From positions 1 to 64,000 of the forward strand of contig JADJTW010000016.1 in NCBI GenBank assembly GCA_016710965.1: a stretch of DNA of 64,000 nt, given 5' to 3'. The stretch is from Flavobacteriales bacterium. GTDB lineage: Bacteria > Bacteroidota > Bacteroidia > Flavobacteriales_F > PHOS-HE28. Shown in pieces: positions 51,667-61,047 of the stretch. The position numbers and the translations under genes are program-made. Numbering within the stretch: the stretch's first letter is position 1; every line of letters starts with the position of its first letter. The notes under the pieces are model-generated. The model was not told the origin of the DNA. It saw only the letters and a list, made by a program, of their open reading frames with translations, and did not search any database.

Positions 51667-53055
51667 TCAGTGGTGGTGATGGGCGGCCGCCTCGTTCTTA
51701 TAGCTCTCGCCGCTGGTCTTCAGGATGGACTTCACCTCGTTCAGCGCCAGCACGGGGAAGTAGCGGGCGAAGAGCAAGTACAGGGTGAAGAAGATGCCGA
51801 TGGTGCCCAGGAACACGCCCACATCCACCCATGTCGGGTGGAACATGGTCCAGCTGCTGGGCAGGTAGTCGCGGTGCAGGCTGGTGACGATGATCACGAA
51901 CCGCTCGAACCACATGCCGATGTTCACGACGATGCTCATGAAGAAGGTGAAACCAAGGTGACGACGGAGCTTGCGGAACCAGAAGACCTGCGGGCTGATC
52001 ACGTTGCAGGTCATCATCGCCCAGTACGCCCACCAGTATGGACCGGTCGCGCGGTTGATGAAGGCGTAGCTCTCGTATTCCACCCCGCTGTACCAGCTGA
52101 TGAAGAGCTCGGTGATGTAGGCCACGCCCACGATGGAACCCGTGACGATGATCACGATGTTCATGTACTCCACGTGCTTCTTGGTGATGTACGCTTCCAG
52201 GTGCATCACCTTGCGCATCACCAGCAGCAGGGTCTGCACCATGGCGAAACCACTGAACACGGCTCCGGCTACGAAGTAGGGCGGGAAGATGGTGGTGTGC
52301 CAGCCCGGGACGATGGAAGTGGCGAAGTCCATGCTCACCACGCTGTGTACCGAGAACACCAGCGGTGTGGCGATGCCTGCGAGCACGAGGCTCACTTCCT
52401 CGAATCGGGTCCATGCCTTGGCATTGCCGGTCCAGCCGAAGCTGAGGATGCTATAGGCCTTCTTCCACGCGGGCTTGGTGAGGCGATCGCGTATGGTGGC
52501 GAAGTCGGGGATCAAGCCGATGTACCAGAACACGAGAGACACGCTGAAGTAGGTGCTGATCGCGAACACGTCCCACAGCAGCGGGCTATTGAAGTTCACC
52601 CACAGGCTGCCGAACTGGTTCGGTAGCGGGAATACCCAATAGGCCATCCAGATCCGGCCCATGTGAATGCCCGGGAAGGTGGCCGCCATGATCACCGCGA
52701 AGATGGTCATGGCCTCGGCGCTGCGATTGATGGCCATGCGCCAACGCTGTCGGAACAGGAGCAGTACAGCGCTGATGAGCGTGCCGGCATGGCCGATGCC
52801 CACCCACCACACGAAGTTGGTGATGTCCCAGGCCCAGTCCACGGTCTTGTTCAAGCCCCACACGCCGATGCCCTTGCTGATCAGGTAGAGGATGCAGCCG
52901 GTGCCATAGGCGGCGATAAGGCCCGCGATGGTAGTGAGGATATACCAGCCACGCGGAGCCTTGTTCTCGATCGGACCTACGATATCGTTGGTGATATCGT
53001 GGTAGGTCTTATGACCGAGGATGAGCGGTTCGCGGATCGCGGCTTCTGCGTGCAT
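51667..53055 (-). CDS. actC: Alternative complex III subunit ActC (NrfD-like, quinol-binding)
   Basis: A 462-residue NrfD/PsrC-type membrane protein with about ten helices that holds the menaquinol site next to the ActB iron-sulfur domain. Marks include TFPGIHMGRIWMAYWVFPLPN, FGSLWVNFNSPLLWDVFAIS, PLVFSVHSVVSMDFATSIVPGWHTTIFPPYFVAGAVFSGFA and YWAMMTCNVISPQVFWFRKLR. The C-terminus ends in a His run (AAAHHHH). Length and motif spacing are normal. Confidence 0.96.
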   Translation of the reverse strand: MHAEAAIREPLILGHKTYHDITNDIVGPIENKAPRGWYILTTIAGLIAAYGTGCILYLISKGIGVWGLNKTVDWAWDITNFVWWVGIGHAGTLISAVLLLFRQRWRMAINRSAEAMTIFAVIMAATFPGIHMGRIWMAYWVFPLPNQFGSLWVNFNSPLLWDVFAISTYFSVSLVFWYIGLIPDFATIRDRLTKPAWKKAYSILSFGWTGNAKAWTRFEEVSLVLAGIATPLVFSVHSVVSMDFATSIVPGWHTTIFPPYFVAGAVFSGFAMVQTLLLVMRKVMHLEAYITKKHVEYMNIVIIVTGSIVGVAYITELFISWYSGVEYESYAFINRATGPYWWAYWAMMTCNVISPQVFWFRKLRRHLGFTFFMSIVVNIGMWFERFVIIVTSLHRDYLPSSWTMFHPTWVDVGVFLGTIGIFFTLYLLFARYFPVLALNEVKSILKTSGESYKNEAAAHHHH

Positions 53056-53073
53056 GGGTCCTGGTCGTTTTCC

Positions 53074-56000
53074 TTAAGCGTGCGCGTGCGCCTCTTCGTC
53101 GGTGTTGCGCACTTTCACGAGGTAGTTCACATTGGGCTTCACGCCGATCTCCTCGAGCATGTGATAACTGCGGTCGCCCTCGGCCAAGCCGCGCACCCTG
53201 CTCTTCTTGTCGTTGAGGTCGCCGAAGACGATGGCTCCCGTGCCGCAAGCTGCGCTGCACGCCGTCTCGATCTCGCCATCGTTCACCGGGCGGCCCGCCT
53301 TCTTAGCTGCCAGCTTGCCTGCTTGGATCTGCTGCACGCACATGCTGCACTTCTCGATCACCCCGCGACTGCGCACGGTCACATCAGGGTTCAGCACCAT
53401 GCGGCCCAAGTCGTCCCACGCCGGGTTCACCTCGGAGAACTGCTCGCTCGTGTAGTTGAACCAGTTGAAGCGGCGCACCTTGTAGGGGCAGTTGTTGGAG
53501 CAATAGCGCGTGCCGATGCAGCGGTTGTAGGCCATCTGGTTGAGGCCTTCGTTGCTGTGCGTTGTGGCGGCCACCGGGCACACCGTTTCGCACGGCGCGT
53601 GGTTGCAGTGCTGGCACATCACCGGCATGAAGAAGACCGAGGGACTTTCCTGCGGCACTTCCATGGCGGTGAACATGGGGATCTTGCGCACACCCTCTTC
53701 GTGGGCGCGGTCCTTCGTCATATCAGAGCTGAAGTAGCGATCGATCCGGAGCCAGTGCATCTCGCGGCTGCGGCGCACTTCGTCCTTGCCCACCACGGGT
53801 ATGTTGTTCTCGCTGTTGCAGGCGGTGATGCAAGCGCCGCATCCGATGCAGCTGTTCAGGTCGATGCTCAGCCCCCAGCGATGGCCCACTCCCTCCACGG
53901 CGAATTCCTCCCAGAGGTCGAACTCGGCCACCGGCTTGCGGTCGTGCGCATTGATGACGCCATCTCCGTTCACATCCTCATGCACAGGCAGCGCGTGCTG
54001 GTGGTTCCAGTGGCTTTTACTGCCGGGCTCCCGATAGTGGGCAAGCGAAGTCTCCTTCACGATGCTCTCGCGGTCCATGTGCGTGAGCTGCGTTTGCGTG
54101 ATCGCGATCGGGTAGGTGGCGCCGGTAAGCGTTACAGATGCATTCAAAGCATCGTAGGCCACTGTGCCGTTGCGCAAAGCCGTGAAGGGGTAGGCGTTGC
54201 GGCCCACGGGCTTCAGTTCACCGTTGTGGTCGGTAATGCAGGCGGCCTTGCCCACATTCTCGCCATTGGCGCCCCGGCCGTAGCCGAGCGCAATGGCTAT
54301 GGTGCCTGCACGCTGGCCGGGGGCGGGCACTGCGGGGAGTTCCACTTCCGTGGAACCCACGGTGACCTTGACCACATGCGCAGGGCTCTCCTGGCCGAGG
54401 TAGAGGTCCTTGAAGTCGGTGCTGCCCAACAACGCGAGAAGGTCCGCAGGCGCCATGCACACGTAGTTGTCCCACGTGATCTTGGTGAGCGGGTCGGGCA
54501 TCTCCTGCAACCAAGGGTTGTTGGCGTGCTGCCCGTCGCCAATGGCTTCGGAAGTGTATAGTTCCAATTCGAAAGCCCCGGCACCGCCGGCCGCTTGCTT
54601 GGCCGCCGCACCCGCAGCACCGATGGCTTCGGGAGATAGAAGCGATGACGGTTGTGCTGCCGGTGCTGCCATATCAGGGGCGTACACGCCATCATGCACA
54701 GCTTGATACCAGGTGTCATCGAAAAGCGAGGTGGAACCATGGCTGGCCATGTTTGCCCGCCAGGTCGCCTTGATGAATTCGTGATAACTGCCTTCGCCGC
54801 CGCTCCACTTTACCAGATTGCTCTGCCAGCTGCGGGTATTGTACAGCCGCTGGATGGCAGGTTGAGCTAGCGCGTAGTGCCCTGCTTTGGGCATGTAGTC
54901 GTTCCAGCTCTCCAGGAAATGGTTGTCGGGCAGCATCCACTGGCAGCGGCTTGCTGTTTCATCGGCGTAGCGACTGAAGCTCACCGTGAGGCCGACCTTA
55001 TCCAGGCCCGTGTTGAAATCCGCAGCATTCGCAATGCTGTAGGAAGGGTTCACGCCAGCGATCAGAACGGCTCCTATAGCCCCGGCGTTCATATCCTTCA
55101 CCAGCGACACTACGGCCTTGTCGTCGCCCTGCCACAGGCGGCTCGGGCGTGCCAGGTCGATGGTGCTGCCGTAGTTGCCCAGCATGGTGTTGATGCTGTT
55201 CACCAGTACTTGGACGCCTTCGTCATTGCTTCCGCATAGCACCACGGTGCGACCGGCCGTCTTGCTCAGCAGGGCTTGGGCCGCATGCGCAATGGCCTCG
55301 TTCTCCAGCCCGCCGCCAACGGGCGTTCCCCCTCTCTTGCCAGCAATGGCATCGTGCAATGCGACCACCGCCAGCGGCAGTTCGCTCAGTTTCAGCGGCA
55401 CCCGCACGTCAGCGTTGGCGCCCGTCATGCTCATGCGCGCCTCGAACTGGAAGTGCTTGTTCATATCGCCGTCCGGGTTGCGGCGCTCTGCGTATTGCCA
55501 GGTGCTCTCGGAAGTGCTTCCCCAGCTGCTGAGGAAATCGGCACCGATGCTAACGACCACATCGGCCTTGGTGAGATCGTAGCTCGGGAAGGCACGCATG
55601 CCGAAGCTCTTCGCGTTGGCATTCGCAACACCGGCATAGCTCACCGTGTCATACTGCACGTGCTCAAGCAAGCTGCCCTCGCCTCTCGAATACTTCTTCT
55701 GTAGCGCAGCGATGGCTGCCGTGGTGCTGGGACTGATAATGGTGTTGGTGAGCAGGACCATGCGCTTATCCGCAGCCGCGGCAGCGTTCAGCGCTTCGCC
55801 GATGGCCTTGTCGGCGGCAGCCCAATCAACGTTCGCCCATCCTTCGCCTTCCTTGTGCTTGGGGTTCTTCAGGCGCTCGCTGTCGTAGAGCGAGAGCACG
55901 GAACTGTTGATGCGGGCATTGATGCTGCCTTTGTTGAGACCGGGGTTGCGGTTGAGGCCGAACTTCGGATTGCCTTTGATGTGGATGGGGCGGCCTTCAC

Positions 56001-56355
56001 GGGTCTTCACCAGTATGCTGGCGAAATCCTGTCCGTCGTAATAGGTGCTGGCGTACCAGTTGGCCACACCGGGAGTGATCTCCTCGGGCTTGGTCACGTA
56101 CGGTATGCTCTTGACCACGGGTGTTTCGCACGCCGCGAGCGTGGCAGCGCCGATCCCGAAGCCGAGGAACTTGAGGAAATCACGGCGACCGGTGCTGGCG
56201 CCCATGAAGTTCTTGTCGCCCAAGACCTGGTCGATGGCCAGGTCTCCGTTAGCAATAGGCAGGCTCTGCGGGAACTCGTTCTCGCGGGCCATCATCGCGG
56301 CGGGATCCTGATTCAGGTCCGCTGCGTCCATCCAGTATCGCTTCGTGCTCGACAT
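53074..56355 (-). CDS. actB: Alternative complex III subunit ActB (molybdopterin-type and iron-sulfur fusion)
   Basis: A 1093-residue periplasmic subunit, fusing an ActB1 domain (molybdopterin-oxidoreductase fold, no cofactor in known complexes) to an ActB2 iron-sulfur domain. A Tat-type signal is internal (GRRDFLKFLGFG, Arg57-Arg58), as in the Tat-variant family. The C-terminal 300 residues hold four cluster motifs: DLNSCIGCGACITACNSEN, CQHCNHAPCETVCPVAAT, CIGTRYCSNNCPYKVRRF, and CSMCVQQIQ with CSAACGTGAI. These carry electrons from quinol toward the haem subunits. It starts 15 bases after actA and ends 18 bases before actC. Confidence 0.96.
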   Translation of the reverse strand: MSSTKRYWMDAADLNQDPAAMMARENEFPQSLPIANGDLAIDQVLGDKNFMGASTGRRDFLKFLGFGIGAATLAACETPVVKSIPYVTKPEEITPGVANWYASTYYDGQDFASILVKTREGRPIHIKGNPKFGLNRNPGLNKGSINARINSSVLSLYDSERLKNPKHKEGEGWANVDWAAADKAIGEALNAAAAADKRMVLLTNTIISPSTTAAIAALQKKYSRGEGSLLEHVQYDTVSYAGVANANAKSFGMRAFPSYDLTKADVVVSIGADFLSSWGSTSESTWQYAERRNPDGDMNKHFQFEARMSMTGANADVRVPLKLSELPLAVVALHDAIAGKRGGTPVGGGLENEAIAHAAQALLSKTAGRTVVLCGSNDEGVQVLVNSINTMLGNYGSTIDLARPSRLWQGDDKAVVSLVKDMNAGAIGAVLIAGVNPSYSIANAADFNTGLDKVGLTVSFSRYADETASRCQWMLPDNHFLESWNDYMPKAGHYALAQPAIQRLYNTRSWQSNLVKWSGGEGSYHEFIKATWRANMASHGSTSLFDDTWYQAVHDGVYAPDMAAPAAQPSSLLSPEAIGAAGAAAKQAAGGAGAFELELYTSEAIGDGQHANNPWLQEMPDPLTKITWDNYVCMAPADLLALLGSTDFKDLYLGQESPAHVVKVTVGSTEVELPAVPAPGQRAGTIAIALGYGRGANGENVGKAACITDHNGELKPVGRNAYPFTALRNGTVAYDALNASVTLTGATYPIAITQTQLTHMDRESIVKETSLAHYREPGSKSHWNHQHALPVHEDVNGDGVINAHDRKPVAEFDLWEEFAVEGVGHRWGLSIDLNSCIGCGACITACNSENNIPVVGKDEVRRSREMHWLRIDRYFSSDMTKDRAHEEGVRKIPMFTAMEVPQESPSVFFMPVMCQHCNHAPCETVCPVAATTHSNEGLNQMAYNRCIGTRYCSNNCPYKVRRFNWFNYTSEQFSEVNPAWDDLGRMVLNPDVTVRSRGVIEKCSMCVQQIQAGKLAAKKAGRPVNDGEIETACSAACGTGAIVFGDLNDKKSRVRGLAEGDRSYHMLEEIGVKPNVNYLVKVRNTDEEAHAHA

Positions 56356-56370
56356 TGTCCGCGCTTGTTC

Positions 56371-57690
56371 TTAGTGGTGGCACTTGGCGCATTCCCAGCC
56401 GCCCAACTCCCTCACCGTGATCTTGCCATCCTCCAGGTACTGCTGCAATTCGCGATGGCCCAGTTTCTCGTCGTCGTTCAGGCGGGCCATCACTTCATCA
56501 TAGTAGCCGTTGCCGGCCATCTTCACCTCTCTTTGGTTGTGGCATGTGATGCACCAGCCCATGGTGAGCGGCGCCCACTGCTCTGCAACATCCATCTCGG
56601 AGTCAATGGGACCATGGCACTCCTGGCATTCCAGTTTGCCGATCGCCACGTGGGTGGCATGGCTGAAGGCCACGTGATCGGGGAGGTTATGCACCTTCAC
56701 CCAACGGATCGGCGTTTCCTTGCCGCTGAACTCCTTGCCATCCCAGCCGGCAGCCGCGTAGATCTTGGCGATCTCGGCCTTGCCCGTCTTGCGGCCGGTA
56801 TCAACCGCCTTATGGCAGTTCATGCACACGTTGGCGCTGGGGATGCCTGCGTGCTTGCTCTTCTCAGCGCTGCTGTGGCAGTACTGGCAATTGATGCCCA
56901 AGTTGCCCTTGTCCGCTTTGCCCGCGTGCAGGGTGTGGTTGAAGAGGATGGGCTGCTCGGGCTTGTAGTGCGGCACTTCATCGCCACCGTACACGCCGAT
57001 GACCCATGCCGCATCCCACAAACGGAGAATGACCCAAACCGTGAGGAAGAGGCCAACGAAGCTCATGAACACCTTGTGTTCCCACGCCCACTTGCGGAAG
57101 CGCTGGATGCGCGGCATGTCCGCAATAGGCTCCAAACCCTCGGCCTCGCGAACGCTGTTCTCCAAGCCGCGCTTCACACCTGCGAGCGACAGGCCAACCA
57201 CCAGGAAGAGCAGGGCCAGCACCAGCAGCCAGATCCAACTGCTCTCATTGTTGCTCGCCGTTTCCACAGGCGTTCCAGCGACGGGACCAGTGGGTGCCGG
57301 TGGGGCGTAATTGTCGGCGTAGTAGAGGATGGCGTCGATCTCCTCGTTCGAGACCGAGAGCGGGGCGGTCATCAACGCGCCCTTCCATGCGTCATAGATC
57401 TTCTGGGCGTAGGCATTGCCTGTCTTGCGGTAAGCCGCGTTGTTCTTCACCCACGCGTAGATGTCGCCCTGCCCCTCCCAACGGGCGCGAGCACCCTTGA
57501 GCGCAGGGCCTGTCATGTCAGCATCGGGCTTGTGGCAACTGCCGCAATGCATCTTGAAGAGCTTCTCCCCGGTGGCGTACTGGGCGGCGTCCTGGGCGGA
57601 GGCCACCGAGGAGAAGAGGAAAAGGCAGAAGGCGAGCGAAACCTGGACGAAATCGTGTGAACGTTCTGAAATCCTTGCTAGAAGCGGCAT
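56371..57690 (-). CDS. actA: Alternative complex III subunit ActA (multihaem cytochrome c)
   Basis: A 439-residue multihaem protein. It has six CxxCH motifs: CGSCH in an N-terminal monohaem cytochrome domain (about residue 50), and CQYCH, CMNCH, CQECH, CITCH and CAKCH in the C-terminal pentahaem part. A membrane anchor lies between the two parts (about 158-177, SSWIWLLVLALLFLVVGLSLA) with a second hydrophobic helix near 210-235. The N-terminal monohaem domain is an addition to the pentahaem ActA core. The start at 57690 (MPLLARISERSHD) with a signal sequence is chosen over 57735. It heads the eight-gene act-cta cluster and has a perfect -7 box 43 bases upstream. Confidence 0.94.
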   Translation of the reverse strand: MPLLARISERSHDFVQVSLAFCLFLFSSVASAQDAAQYATGEKLFKMHCGSCHKPDADMTGPALKGARARWEGQGDIYAWVKNNAAYRKTGNAYAQKIYDAWKGALMTAPLSVSNEEIDAILYYADNYAPPAPTGPVAGTPVETASNNESSWIWLLVLALLFLVVGLSLAGVKRGLENSVREAEGLEPIADMPRIQRFRKWAWEHKVFMSFVGLFLTVWVILRLWDAAWVIGVYGGDEVPHYKPEQPILFNHTLHAGKADKGNLGINCQYCHSSAEKSKHAGIPSANVCMNCHKAVDTGRKTGKAEIAKIYAAAGWDGKEFSGKETPIRWVKVHNLPDHVAFSHATHVAIGKLECQECHGPIDSEMDVAEQWAPLTMGWCITCHNQREVKMAGNGYYDEVMARLNDDEKLGHRELQQYLEDGKITVRELGGWECAKCHH

Positions 57691-57732
57691 TCCGAGCGAT
57701 TTAGGAGAGGAAAGGGTCCGTTCGTCCGGCCG

Positions 57733-57740
57733 CAAAAATA
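57733..57740 (-). promoter_or_regulatory. -7 promoter box TATTTTTG of the act-cta operon
   Basis: Minus-strand TATTTTTG matches TAnnTTTG perfectly, 42 bases before the actA start. An 8-bp palindrome CCGTACGG lies just upstream at 57750-57757 and the large dyad at 57785 beyond it. Confidence 0.6.
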
Positions 57741-57784
57741 TACGGGGAACCGTACGGCGGATGGTGCATCATGATGCTTGCCAT

Positions 57785-57826
57785 GGGGATGTCACTATTT
57801 AGAGCAGTTCTAAACAGTGCATCCCC
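57785..57826. promoter_or_regulatory. 42-bp imperfect dyad between divergent promoters
   Basis: The dyad reads GGGGAT, gt, CACT, a, TTTAGA, five-base centre GCAGT, TCTAAA, c, AGTG, c, ATCCCC: 16 base pairs interrupted by a one-base mismatch and a small bulge. Its centre (57805.5) is midway between the -7 boxes of actA (57733-57740) and the SPOR gene (57870-57877), about 78 bases upstream of either expected start of transcription. It looks like an operator for a dimeric regulator acting on both genes; no gene converges here, so a terminator makes no sense. Confidence 0.55.
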
Positions 57827-57869
57827 GGCAGTCGTTCGATCAGCAGGGCATTGCCGTTGGGCACCGGCA

Positions 57870-57877
57870 TACTTTTG
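57870..57877 (+). promoter_or_regulatory. -7 promoter box TACTTTTG of the SPOR gene
   Basis: TACTTTTG matches TAnnTTTG perfectly, 14 bases before the ATG at 57892; TTG at 57851-57853 lies 16 bases upstream and can be the -33 element. Confidence 0.6.
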
Positions 57878-57891
57878 GGCCTTCATCGACC

Positions 57892-58347
57892 ATGCGTTTC
57901 CTCCTGATCTTCCTTGCGCTCGCCCTCGCGACAAGTCGATCGCACGCTCAAGGCGAGAATGTCTTCCGGCCTTATGTTCCCAGTGTTCCCGCAGCCGCGG
58001 CCGATACGCCGGGCACAGTGTCTCCAGGCGATGTGGTCATCCACGCCGATCCCAAAGTGGAAGAGCTCATGCGCAAGTACAGCTCCCACAAGCATTCTAT
58101 CCGGGGCTACCGCGTGCAGATCTTCTTGGGCGACCACAAGCACGCTGAGGAGGCCAAGCGTGCGTTCCTTCAAAAGAATCCTGATCTGCCGATCTACCAG
58201 AGCTGGTTCGCACCCAACTTCAGGCTGCGCGTCGGCGACCTGCGTACACGTCTGGAAGCGGAGCGTTTGCTGCGGGACCTGCGCGTGGCCTATCCCGGCA
58301 GCTATATCGTTCCCGACGAGATCGAGATGCCGGCGCTCGCAGAGTAG
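57892..58347 (+). CDS. Exported SPOR-domain protein
   Basis: A 151-residue protein with signal peptide MRFLLIFLALALATSRSHAQ and a C-terminal SPOR-type domain (about 72-145: IRGYRVQIFLGDHKHAEEAK, FAPNFRLRVGDLRTRLEAER, SYIVPDEIEMP). SPOR domains bind denuded peptidoglycan glycan strands, so it probably acts at the cell wall or division site. The ATG at 57892 follows a perfect -7 box; the frame upstream is not coding. It is divergent from actA and convergent with infB, whose stop is 24 bases away on the other strand. Confidence 0.88.
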   Translation: MRFLLIFLALALATSRSHAQGENVFRPYVPSVPAAAADTPGTVSPGDVVIHADPKVEELMRKYSSHKHSIRGYRVQIFLGDHKHAEEAKRAFLQKNPDLPIYQSWFAPNFRLRVGDLRTRLEAERLLRDLRVAYPGSYIVPDEIEMPALAE

Positions 58348-58371
58348 CCCGAGCGCAACCGGTCCGCTGGA

Positions 58372-61012
58372 TCAATCCGCCAGCGTCCGCTTCACCTCCT
58401 CCATCACGAAGGCCTCGATGTGATCGCCGACCTTGATGTCGTTGAAGTTCTTGATGCTGAGGCCGCACTCGTAGCCGTGGGTCACCTCTTTCACCTCGTC
58501 CTTGAAACGCTTGAGCGTGTCCAGGTCGCCGGTGTACACCACGATGCCATCGCGGATCAGGCGCACTTTGTTCTTGCGGTCGATCTTGCCGTCGAGCACG
58601 TAGGCCCCAGCAACGGTGCCCACCTTGCTGATCTTGAAGGTCTCGCGCACCTCGGCCGTACCCACCACCTTCTCCACTTCCTTGGGCGCCAGCATGCCTT
58701 CCATGGCCTGCTTGATCTCTTCGATGGCGTTGTAGATGATGGAGTATAGACGGATGTCGATCTCCTCGGTCTCGGCCAGCTTGCGCGCACCGGGCGTAGG
58801 GCGCACCTGGAAGCCGACGATGATGGCGTTGGACGCGGTGGCCAGCAATACATCGCTCTCTGCGATGGGGCCAACGGCCTTGTGGATCACATTCACCTTG
58901 ATGCTCTCGGTGCTGAGCTTGAGCAACGAATCGGTGAGTGCTTCCACCGATCCGTCCACATCGCCTTTGACGATGAGGTTGAGCTCCTTGAAGTCGCCGA
59001 TGGCCAGGCGGCGGCCGATCTCGTCGAGGGTAATGTGCTTGTGCGTACGGATGCCCTGCTCCCGCTGCAGCTGCTGGCGGCGCGTGGCGATGGCGCGTGC
59101 CTCGCGGTCGTCTTCGAAGATCTGGAAGGTGTCGCCGGCGTTCGGTGCGCCATCGAGGCCGAGGATGGAGACGGGCGTTGACGGAGGAGCCTCCTGCACC
59201 TGTTGTCCGCGCTCGTTGAACATGTTGCGCACCCTTCCGCTGAACTGGCCTGCAAGGATGATGTCGCCCTTGCGCAGCGTTCCTGCATCGACAAGCAACG
59301 TGGTAACATAACCGCGGCCTTGTTCCAAGGTGCTTTCGATGACCACTCCATGGGCGCGCTTGCCGGGGTCGGCCTTCAGGTCCAGCATATCGGCCTCTAG
59401 CAGCACCTTCTCCAGTAGCTGATCGATACCGGTGCCCTTCTTCGCGCTGATCTCCTGGGTCTGGAACTTGCCTCCCCACTCCTCCACGAGGATGTTCATC
59501 TGGCTGAGCTGTTCGCGGATCTTCTCGGCGTTGGCTCCCTGCTTGTCGATCTTGTTGAAGGCAAAGACCATGGGAACACCGGCCGCCTGCGCGTGGTTGA
59601 TGGCCTCGCGCGTCTGCGGCATCACGCTATCATCAGCAGCGACGACGATGATGGCGATATCGGTGACCTGTGCACCACGGGCACGCATGGCGGTGAACGC
59701 CTCGTGGCCGGGAGTATCCAGGAAGGTGATCTTCTTGCCGCTCTCCAATTGCACGCCGTACGCGCCGATGTGCTGGGTGATGCCGCCCGCTTCGCCAGCG
59801 ATGACATTGGCCTTGCGGATGTAATCGAGCAAGGAGGTCTTCCCGTGATCGACGTGGCCCATGACGGTGACGATGGGGGCGGGGGGTGATGCGCTCGGCA
59901 TCGTCCTCCTCCGTGTTGATGTTCTCCTGCACATCGGCGCCGACGAACTCCACCTTGAAGCCGTACTCCTCGGCGATTACGGCGAGCGTCTCGGCATCGA
60001 GTCGCTGGTTGATGCTCACCATCATGCCGAGTGCGAAGCACGCCTTGATGATGTCGGTTACCGGCACGCTCATCATGCTCGCCAGTTCGCTGGCGGTGAC
60101 GAACTCGGTGACCTTGAGGGTCTGGCCGGCGAGTTCGCGCGCGGCCTGTTCCTCCTCGAAGCGCTGGAAGCGTGCATCACGCTTCTCCCGACGCATTTTC
60201 GCGCCCTTGCTCTTGCCTCCGGTGAGGCGGGCGAGCGTTTCGCTCACCTTCTTCTTCACGGCGTTCTCGTCCAGCTCCCCTGGGCGACCCGTGGGTGAAG
60301 TGCGCTGCTCCGCTTGTACAGTGCGTTCCACATTCACCGGACCGGGCTTCACGATGCGCTTGCGTTTGCCGCGCTCGCTATTATCGGGGCGCTCCGTCGG
60401 TTTGCGCTCCTTCTCCACGGGCAGCTCGATCTTGCCCATCTGCTTCACGCCGGCAAGCTTCTGCACGTTCACGCGGATGGTCTCCGGTTCCGGGGCCGCT
60501 TCAGGCACAACGGGTGCTACGGGCGCAATGGGCGCTGCAGGCTCAACGGCGGTCTCCGCCTTCACGCTCTTCTTCGCAGTCTTCTTCGGAGCCTCCAGGT
60601 CCACCTTGCCCACGGTCTTGGGGCCGATGGGCTTTTCCACCTTGGCCTTGATGGTCTCGGGCACCACGGCCGCCGGGCGTGCGGGCTCGGCAATGGGCTG
60701 CACGTTGTGGATGAGCACTTCGGGCTCTTCCTTCACGGGCTTCGGCTCGGGCTTCACGGGCGTGCTGGTGAGCGAGATGGTCTCGCGCTCCTGACGCTGT
60801 TGCACCACTTGCTGGCTCTTCTCCTTGATCTCCTTGTCCGTGCCGAACTGCCCAAGGAGCAGCGCATAGAGCGCCCCATCGATCTTGCTGTTGGGGTTGC
60901 TCTCCACCTGGTGCCCTTTCGACGCCAGGAAGTCCACCACGGTGTGCAGCGCAAGGTTGAACTCCTTGGCCACCTTGCTCAGTCGTATGCTCTTCTCCGT
61001 CGCTTCGCTCAT
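58372..61012 (-). CDS. infB: Translation initiation factor IF-2 (single-base frame break)
   Basis: An 879-residue GTPase that brings initiator tRNA to the 30S subunit. N-terminal IF2_N modules (IRLSKVAKEFNLALHTVVDF; VTEFVTASELASMMSVPVTD) flank a Pro/Lys/Glu-rich linker. The G domain has VMGHVDHGKTSLLDYIRKA, FLDTPGHEAFTAMRARG and FAFNKIDKQGANAE, followed by domains II-IV (GDVDGSVEALTDSL; YECGLSIKNFNDIKVGD). Residues up to DDAERITP and the part from APIVTVMGH are in different frames joined at a run of six G (59881-59886, plus strand). Dropping one base restores the usual sequence; as infB is essential, a base-calling error is the likely cause. It ends the rimP-nusA-infB operon. Confidence 0.93.
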
Positions 61013-61047
61013 CGTGGGTTCATTGGGGGCCGATCACGCGGATCGTG

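Noticed and set aside
53074..56355. A catalytic molybdopterin oxidoreductase
   Set aside because: Its place in actABCDEF, the fused iron-sulfur domain and the Tat-variant signal identify it as ActB, which is not known to carry molybdopterin.
52663..57660. Long plus-strand frames (632 and 601 codons) opposite actC, actB and actA
   Set aside because: The minus strand carries the conserved alternative complex III subunits with haem and iron-sulfur motifs; the plus frames have unnatural composition and no motifs.
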